A stretch of DNA of 64,000 nt from Apoda limacodes (taxonomy: Eukaryota > Arthropoda > Insecta > Lepidoptera > Limacodidae), in contig OX291552.1 in NCBI GenBank assembly GCA_946406115.1, positions 5,084,001 to 5,148,000 on the forward strand, written 5' to 3'. The notes under the pieces are model-generated. The model saw only the letters and a program-made list of their open reading frames with translations. It did not search any database and was not told where the DNA came from. Shown piece after piece: positions 57,192 through 64,000 of the stretch (positions are counted from its first letter, which is position 1; the number at the start of each line of letters is the position of its first letter). The translations under genes were made by a program, and so were the position numbers.

Positions 57192-57600
57192 AGGGTGTGA
57201 GGGACATCGTGACGAAAACTGAAACCATAGGTTTAGTACATGATTCTGAACCTTATACCGTTGGAATTTTACGTTGGTCTTTCATGATTTTTATGTATTT
57301 TTTTGGCGTTTTTTTTACTGATAACGACTATTACCGTGTATCACAACCCCATTTTAACTAAAAACGTAATAAAAAACAATAAGTTTATTATTTTCACCTG
57401 AAACTGCAATGTAAATCAAATTTAAAATCAGCTGTTAGATACGTTTAAAATAAATTCTTGAGTAAGGTCAACGTACCTACACAATAGCAGTGACCTCTAG
57501 AGGTCAGTGACACAATGGGCACAAGCTCACACCGCGGTAAAGATAAAGCAGTATGCTACTTTTTGCCAAATTTTTTGTCACGATGTCCCTTACACGGTGT
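57192..57600. mobile_element. ~410-bp MITE with ~25-bp terminal inverted repeats
   Basis: Left 'gtgtgagggacatcgtgac' (57196-57213) and right 'gtcacgatgtcccttacac' (57577-57595) are inverted with one mismatch. It has a non-coding interior and lies in the intron just upstream of the 57151 exon of esterase gene 2. No clear target-site duplication. Confidence 0.75.
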
Positions 57601-58034
57601 ATGTTATTTTATCATATACGAAATACGTTACGGCTTGAAGTAGATGTGTAAATAAACTTAAGATTAGCCAGTTAATAGTAATGTTTATTTTCAAGAAGAG
57701 GTTCATATTGATTTATTTTATCTTTAGCCCGCTAAACATTAGTGTATCTGCTTGCCTTGGCTTAAAATCGAAAAGGAAAATATAAAATGAGGGATTCGGA
57801 TCATAGTTTATTAACCTTAAGAACACAAACGAAAGTAAGGTGGTGAGGAGCGAAGCTAGCGTGCCAGAAACGAATTGAACCTGTGTCACTTGTGTTGAAA
57901 AGAAATCATTATTAGTCTCCAAACTCAAGAAGCAGGTTCATAATAAATTTTCTTTTTTAGCCGTAACACTTTACCAAATCAGAAATTTGAAAAATACATG
58001 AATAGGCTGTAGAATAAACCAAACATTATTATTT
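57601..58034. other. Spacer with a scrap of the foldback-element edge
   Basis: 57845-57895 ('gaggagcgaagctagcg', 'gccagaaacgaattgaacct', 'gtgtcactt') matches the edge of the GC-rich foldback module at 19068-19100. No gene. Confidence 0.45.
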
Positions 58035-58510
58035 TTTTTTTTATATACCACTAAGGTTGCAAACAAGCATACGGTCTACCTGATGGTAAGCGGTCGCCGT
58101 AGCCTATGGACGCTTGCAACATCATAGGAGTATCACTCGCGCGTTGCCGAACCTTTAAACATCTAATAACTTCTTTCTTGAAGAACCCCATAGTGTAGTC
58201 TTTAGAGAAAACTTTGGCAGGGAGGTCATTCCACAACCCAAGCGTTCGCAGGAGGCAGTTTCCCTGGAACCGGACTGTACGCGACCATTTCGGTTCTAAA
58301 GTGTGGCGAGCGGTACAATGTTAGAAAGTAGCCGTGGGCATCATTTCGAACAATTCCTCGGAAGACATCCCATTGTACAAGTATTAGAACACACACAGGG
58401 AGGCAAAGTCTCTCTTCAGACTTAAGACCTCGATACGGCATGTGAGTTTGAAATCGTCGACAATTGTCAAAGCCCGTCGTTGAACCGAGTCAAAAGGGCC
58501 AAGCTACAAC
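58035..58510 (-). repeat. LINE 3' end (last ORF2 codons plus UTR, minus strand)
   Basis: The minus frame reads WNDLPAKVFSKDYTMGFFKK, then EVIRCLKVRQR. Upstream broken frames show an R1/Jockey-like ORF2 C-terminus (LCVFYTCTMG-like). The tail is 'ggtcgccgtagcctatgga' / 'tttgcaaccttagtggtata' plus poly(A) read on the minus strand. Same family as 47925-48215. Confidence 0.75.
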
Positions 58511-59514
58511 AACAACTATATCTGCAGTAAGATATTGCTCTAGTCTTCAATATTTGTTGGCGGGACTGGAATGATATCAAAAATGTTTGTAAATCTTTTT
58601 AGAGCTTTTTATGCTGATATTATTAAAGAAAAAAAAGAGAAACAAGCAACCATTGACTCGTGTATTATAGTTAAAAACATCTGATATCAGCAGTGCATTG
58701 AGAGACAAGTGAAATTATTGATATTAATCAAAAAAACCCGGGCTTCCCCGCGTCTTACAGGCAGGGTTCCAAGGTTTAAAAAAACCATTTTGTTAAACAC
58801 CCCGTAATGCCAAGCGCCGCTAATTCCAATGCGTTTTTCGAACATCAAAATTGTGGCACATTTAGGAATTTCATATTTTTTTATTACAGTTTTCCGTAAT
58901 TTATTCGGTTAATTACAACAAGTGGTACAATTTCTGCCAAATTTCGGTGGTAATTAGGGTTCCGAAGTCAACAAGGAGCCCTTATAGCTTTGTCAAGTGC
59001 GTCCGTTGGTCTGTCCGGCTTGGCTCACAGAACATCTGTAATTTGGCATGGGTATACATATTCAGTAATTGGGCCGATAAAGTGCTAAAATAAAATTGTC
59101 ACAAAATTTTTTTTGGTAGGGATACACGTAAAGTCGGTATTTTTTTTTCGTGTACCCCAAAGTGTGGGGTGTCGTTAGATAGCTCGTTTAAAATATTGAG
59201 AGTCTTATAAAAACATTTTTTGATTCAGCGATGCGATTCACTTAACATTCCGCAAACGTATCGCTTAATCAAAAATGATTTTTTTTATTTATTTTTCACT
59301 TCTGAACACAATGGTGTACATGGCGGGCTTAATGTTAAATAGCATTTTCTACCAGTCAACCATAGGGCTAAACAAATAAACTGTTGGCGGTGTAAATATT
59401 TAAATGAAATGTATTTTTATATTATCTGTCCAGGAAAATAAAAATGTTCTATAATAATTATAGATATATACAAAGATACGAATATACTAACATAAATAAT
59501 GTATAATTAAAAAC
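58511..59514. other. Spacer with one repeat scrap
   Basis: 58945-59010 ('attagggttccgaagtcaac', 'ttgtcaagtgcgtccgttgg') resembles an end of the GTGCGAGTCGGACT family. Nothing else recognised. Confidence 0.4.
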
Positions 59515-59830
59515 GGGTTGCACTCCGGTAGAAGTAAAAACATACTAGTTATTTACTTCCCATCACTTTTTATACATATTTATTTATTATAAATAAAACA
59601 CAAGTTACGACTTTTACGTTTTCTATAAATTCAATTGGCCTTTATTGAAGTTCTCACTTAAAAAACATTCAAACTTCATTTTAACATGTGTAATCCGCGC
59701 TTTTTAATCGTCCTATAGAGTTTAACATTTCTTACCCATCACAAAAAGAAGTGCATAACGTTGCTAAAGACGTTTTCATTTTAAAATTATTATAGGCGTG
59801 GCATTATGGTTTCCGACTTGCGAATTTTTA
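59515..59830 (-). repeat. Reverse copy of the 1250-1770 repeat
   Basis: 'ttgcactccggtagaagtaa' at the left corresponds to 'ttttcacttctgccggcact' at 1725. 'ataggcgtggcattatggtt' at 59794 is the complement of 'accgtaatgccacgcctat'. It has one unit only, without the tandem duplication. Confidence 0.55.
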
Positions 59831-60419
59831 TGGCATAGCATTACAGTTTCCGTCTGGCGATCAGTCAGAACCACAGACTTAGGATTTTTTCGCTACGCTA
59901 AAGACCAACACAGCGAGGAAAAGATATATACTCATTACATGAAAGCTGCACACGAGAAAAAGAGACAGATAACCATATCTAATATGTCCATTATTTTTCA
60001 AGTTGATACCCATAGTGACCTGCTTGTTTTTTGACATCACGTGTTTACTTGATTATTTGGTCAATCCTAAAGGACTTAAAAGTTTAGTGCTTATGTATGT
60101 CTTGTTGCATAACTAATTGTTCCGTCACAGGAAGAAATAACCCGAACAATCATACTTTTCACAGGTAAATACGATATTCTTACGTATTTTTTTTAAACTA
60201 TATTTTGTCGTATTTCTGTTTTAAATTGGCTCAGAAAACAGTTTTTACGTTATTATATTGCTTTTTTTTGTAAAACGTGGTATTATTGCATCTAGAATGG
60301 TTCTAATTAATGTAATTTTAAGTAAAATTGTAAAATGTTTGGTTACGCTAGACCTTGACAAAACGATGGCGTCATAAGATATTAAGTCAGAAAGTTATTT
60401 GGATGACATTTTTTAAGGA
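59831..60419. other. No feature recognised
   Basis: AT-rich spacer, no gene seen. Confidence 0.4.
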
Positions 60420-60628
60420 AAAGTTATTTGGAATTGTCTAAAAACTAAACTACTGAATCGATTTCGATAAAATTTCTATGGGACCAAATAGCAAGTATAT
60501 CCTGTCAAACAAAAAAAAATCACGTGAATCGGTTCATAAACAAAAAAGTTATGGCTGAACACCCATAAAAAATATATATATATACAGTCGAATTGAGAAC
60601 CTCCTCCTTTTTTTGAAGTCGGTTAAAA
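60420..60628. repeat. Right part of an 'ACCGGCTTCAAAAA' MITE
   Basis: 'cgatttcgataaaatttcta', 'cacgtgaatcggttcataaa' and 'gagaacctcctccttttttt', then 'gaagtcggttaaaaaa'. The left arm and hairpin are missing. Confidence 0.65.
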
Positions 60629-60943
60629 AAGTGGTTGAATGTCAAAACCTACGGTAAGTTTTTGCGAATAAAAGCTATAAGCAAATTATTTTATTTATTA
60701 ATAAAAAAATTAATTAAAATTTTTTTTGAATAAAAATAGAATAAAGGTTGACGGGAAGAGGTTTTCTATAGAGATAATACGACTTTTTGTGTAATTGTCA
60801 AAGTTCTAATTTTTTTAAATGAACGTTTGTAATTTTTTTATCCAGTAAAAGGTATATATTTGTGAGAAAATATTAAAACAGGTAAATATATAGTTGACTA
60901 GTTACAACAAGAAAATAATGCAATTTAAAGTAAAATAAGTACT

Positions 60944-61035
60944 CGGAACCGTAGAAAATGTATGAAAGCATTGATGCGTATAGATGAGGCAAGCAGACTT
61001 TGGTCTCTGCCTACCCCTCTGGGAAACAGGCGTGA
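60944..61035 (+). repeat. LINE ORF2 C-terminal scrap (copy of 7130-7262)
   Basis: 'ggaaccgtagaaaatgtatg' and 'tttggtctctgcctacccct' as at 7137-7250, with the middle ('aggtatgccaggatcg...') deleted. Confidence 0.55.
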
Positions 61036-61319
61036 TGTTATGTATGTTTGTAGAATTATATCATAACTTAACAGGTGTGAAACACGTAATACGTAAATTG
61101 AATAGAAAGTTGAATGAACACGTCATAGACCGCACAAAAAGTCAGTGGAAGCTGCGTTAACATAAGCATAAGGATTACCAGTGAATATAATATAATAAGT
61201 ATCAAGTAAGTTTTTTTAAAATTATATAAATATAATTTTTTTAAAATTATTCTGGATAAGAATGATAAAAGGACTAAGCGCACATAGGAATCACAAACAA
61301 GTTTGGCGCATAATTATTA

Positions 61320-61622
61320 CATCCTACTAGTATAATAAATGTGAAAGTTTGTTTGGATGTTTGTTACTTTTTTACGCTTCAACCACTGGACGGACCGGGA
61401 TGAAACTTGGCATACATATATGTTAGGTCCTCGAATAGCACATAGGCTGCTTTTTATCCCGAAAAATTCAAAAGTTACCGCGGGAATAACTATAACTGAG
61501 CCTCAACGAACTATAGCTATAGCTACAGCTTGCTATAGCAAACGTCATAAGTATATTAATGAGTTAATTACGGAGTTCCACGCCGATAACCGATGTAGCG
61601 AAGACGCTGGAAAAATCTAGTA
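61320..61622. repeat. Helitron-like repeat, near full length
   Basis: From 'tactagtataataaatgtga' through 'cgcttcaaccactggacgga', 'taggctgctttttatcccga' and 'gcgggaataactataactga' to 'gacgctggaaaaatctagta'. The best-preserved copy of this family here. Confidence 0.65.
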
Positions 61623-61694
61623 GTTAAATAGTTTATCCAAGGAACCAACATTATGTCAAACTTAGAAACCAGAAACAAAAGTTAACTGTAGCTA

Positions 61695-61900
61695 AAGTAA
61701 TCTATACTGATATGATAAAGCTGAGATGTTTGTTTGTTTGCTTGAACGCGCTTATCTCAGGAACTACTGGTCCGATTAAACAAAATCGTTCAGTATTAGA
61801 TATCTCATTTATCGAGGAAGGCTATAGGATATATATCATCACGCTAAAACCAATAGGAGTGGAGTACCAGTGAATAATAATTCAAAAGCGGGCTTTTTTT
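61695..61900. repeat. Helitron-like repeat, second subfamily
   Basis: 'atgataaagctgagatgttt', 'gaacgcgcttatctcaggaa', 'ctactggtccgattaa' and 'ggctataggatatatatcat', the widespread 'aactactggtccgatt' family. Confidence 0.65.
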
Positions 61901-62584
61901 TCTTTTGAGAGTTTCCGCTGCATGCGCTATGTAGAGGATTAAAGTTTCGCAAAAATCATGTATGACAGAATTTTTTAAAGTTCTAAAAAGAAGTTCACGA
62001 CAACATATGTTTATATCTTAAGGTTGGCTCACTATAACTTTTTTATGCTAACCAAATTTGTTTTAAAATATCGCATTATTTGCGAAGGTGTCTTATAAAC
62101 ATAATAATAATCCTCGTCCAAATAAATACGTTAGTCATCACAAGCATTTAATTTAAATCAAAATTGCCGTTTATATTATTCGATTTCAATGAATATCTTA
62201 GGTGATATCACAGTTTTAAAATTATATCGCAGCAAAATAATGATTAAGTACTGCACGCGCATTTATAATGTGCAAAGCCCGTGGGCAGTCATGAGGAGGA
62301 AGGGCGGTAGGTATAATTAAAAGTTAAAGTAAGCGTTAGCCTAAAGTAACTATTAGGTACTAATTGACTGACTGACTGATCTATCAACGCACAGCTCCAA
62401 CCACTAGACGGATCGAGATTCAATTTAGCACACATAGCTATTATGATGTAGACGTGCGCTAAGACAGAATTTTCCAAAACTCAACCCCTAAACGGGGGTT
62501 CAAAGTTTGTACGGAGCACCACGATCGCAAAGCCATTATAAAGGCTAGGGATATCATCTGATACCTACACGTTTATCAGTGACG
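61901..62584. repeat. Spacer ending in another Helitron-like fragment
   Basis: 62340-62560 contains 'agctccaaccactagacgga', 'tcgagattcaatttagcaca' and 'taaacgggggttcaaagttt'. 61901-62339 shows nothing recognisable. Confidence 0.5.
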
Positions 62585-64000
62585 TTTATGGGTGTTGTAG
62601 CTGGCTGGATCATTGCGTGGTAACTCAGTCGGCAGCGCTGTCAGTGTGTAACGTACATGTGAAGTATAATACAGTATGGTCTGACCATTTTCCTCTGATT
62701 ATTGAATGCAACCTAAATTTGGTGCCACCAAAATTGACGAGAAGATTGGTGGCAGACACATCGCTAAAGTGGGGGGATAAAACTGACGAACAAATAGCCA
62801 TTTATCGAACAGAATGTCATAAAAGGTTAAAATCAATGGATTTCCCATCGGAATTTAGGAACTGTGCGAACTGTTACTGCAATGATCCCGACCATAGGCA
62901 TATTCTTGACAGGTTGTACTCTGACATTGTGATCGCTCTTTGTGATGCCTCTCGGGCCGGTCAGGGAAACAAGGGGAGGGGTAAGCGTGGACCACGTATT
63001 ATGGGGTGGAATAGGCACGTTAGTGAGGCCCATCTATTGGCTAGATCGAGTTTTCGTGAATGGGTACTATGCGGTAAGCCCAAGTCTGGTTGCGTTTACA
63101 CTAGAATGCGCGAAGATAGAAGGGTGTTTAAGTCTCGGTTAAAATGGTCCAAATAAAAATGGATGCCCTTGCTAAGCAGCATTCTAGTGGAAAATTCCGC
63201 GATTTTTGGAGGGGTACTAAAAAAACGAACACTCGACTTGGCCACCCTGCAAGCGTTGGAGATAAAAGTTACCCTAAGGACATTGCTAACAGTTTCAAAG
63301 ACCATTTTACTATAAAAGCGCCTCTGGGTCCAGCTCAGGTGATGCGTAATGCTGAGATGAAAAATGGTAGGATGGAGACGATTTTCGTGGGTAAGGACGT
63401 GGCAAATGCTATTAAGTCAATAGCCAAAGGAAAGTCCCCTGGCCACGATGGTCTCAGTATTTAGCATCTTGAAAACGCTGGTCCGCATATAACAAGAGTC
63501 CTAGCAATGTTCTACAATTTATGTGTGAGTCACTCTTACTTGCCTGTGGACCTTATGAAAATGGTTGTAGTGCCTGTAGTGAAAAACAAAACTGGAAATT
63601 TATCAGACAAAAGTAACTACAGGCCTTTTTCACTTGCGACGATTATTGCGAAAGTGTTTGACGCCATGCTCAATATACAATTACAAAAATATTTGAAATT
63701 GCTCGACAATCAATTCGGCTTTCGACCTCAGCTGTTCACTGAGAGTGCTATATTGTCTCTTAAGCATGTCGTCAAATACTACACGGATCGCAAAACTCTG
63801 GTGATCGCCTGTTTCCTTGACTTGTCCAGAGCATTTGATCTGGTTTCTTTTGATATCCTCTGGAAGAAACTTGAGAATATAAACTTGCCTTGTGAGTTTG
63901 TTGATATCTTTAAGTATTGGTATGGAAGTCAGACCAACAGCGTTAAATGGGAGAGCACAATGTCAGAACCATATCGGCTGGAGTGCGGGGTGAGACAAGG
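62585..64000 (+). pseudogene. Non-LTR retrotransposon ORF2 (LINE 3), 5'-truncated, runs off the window
   Basis: Begins in the endonuclease C-terminus (CCSWLDHCVVTQ, then TVWSDHFPLIIECN, containing the SDH motif). It continues to about 63150 (RRVFKSRLKW), shifts frame and restarts as IKMDALAKQHSSGKFRDFW. A single in-frame TAG at 63462-63464 interrupts SPGHDGLSI*HLENAG. After it the frame is open to the window end: VVVPVVKNKTGNLSDKSNYR, QFGFRPQLFTESAILSL and CFLDLSRAFDLVSFDIL (RT motif A), reaching LECGVRQG. The catalytic YxDD box is beyond the window. Few lesions, so a fairly young insertion. Clade not assigned. Confidence 0.85.

Noticed and set aside
57713..57928. 71-residue minus-strand frame as a further upstream esterase exon
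   Set aside because: It contains the scrap of foldback-element edge, lacks esterase motifs, and has no convincing splice sites in phase.

Overview
The window looks like nuclear DNA of a moth or butterfly. It is AT-rich and gene-poor, and it is packed with repeats I recognise from lepidopteran genomes: the 'GTGCGAGTCGGACT...GGTTCCGTA' elements, the 'ACCGGCTTCAAAAA' MITEs, Helitron-like fragments beginning 'GCCCGCGGCTTCGC', and LINE 3' ends of the types '(TTA)n' and 'TTGCCACCTTAGTGGTATAAAA'. The order assignment is an inference from these repeats, from the P-like and BEL/Pao elements, and from the style of the host genes. No bacterial features (operons, Shine-Dalgarno sites) are present.

The only host genes I can support are the 3' parts of two carboxylesterase paralogs arranged tail to tail. 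Gene 1 (+) has its catalytic-His exon at 7794-7917 and its terminal exon at 16102-16264. Gene 2 (-) has four exons: 57151-56970, 55193-55049, 53834-53711 and 46275-46113. The last two coding exons have identical lengths (124 and 163 nt) and identical phases in both genes, which supports a common origin. The 5' halves of both genes lie outside the window. The 30 kb between their stop codons, and their 8.2 kb and 7.4 kb last introns, are filled with repeats.

Layout. 1-7.7 kb: Helitron-like debris, a broken P-element-like transposase (-), an Arg/Ser-rich GC-rich fragment (-), a decayed BEL/Pao element (+), and a tRNA-derived SINE (-). 7.8-16.3 kb: esterase gene 1, whose intron holds two tandem pseudogene copies (A, B) of an unrecognised coiled-coil protein. 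16.3-25.3 kb: a hairpin MITE immediately 3' of gene 1, a 2.3 kb GC-rich nested-palindrome (foldback) element, a long-TIR element, and a third coiled-coil copy (C) inside a duplicate of the block that precedes copy A. 25.3-28.6 kb: mostly unassigned, with a degenerate Cys/His-rich coding remnant (+) and an OTU-protease-like fragment (-). 28.6-31.2 kb: a 5'-truncated LINE (+). 32.1-37 kb: a more complete BEL/Pao element (-). 38-42.8 kb: short repeats. 42.9-45.5 kb: a second LINE (-). 46.1-57.2 kb: esterase gene 2 with repeat-filled introns, including an 84-bp minisatellite. 57.2-62.5 kb: a TIR MITE, LINE tails and Helitron-like fragments. 62.6-64 kb: a third LINE (+) running off the window.

Most reading frames in the window belong to dead or partial mobile elements. 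The strongest candidates for something undescribed are the three-copy coiled-coil family and the GC-rich foldback array. Neither matches a family I can name from the sequence alone.
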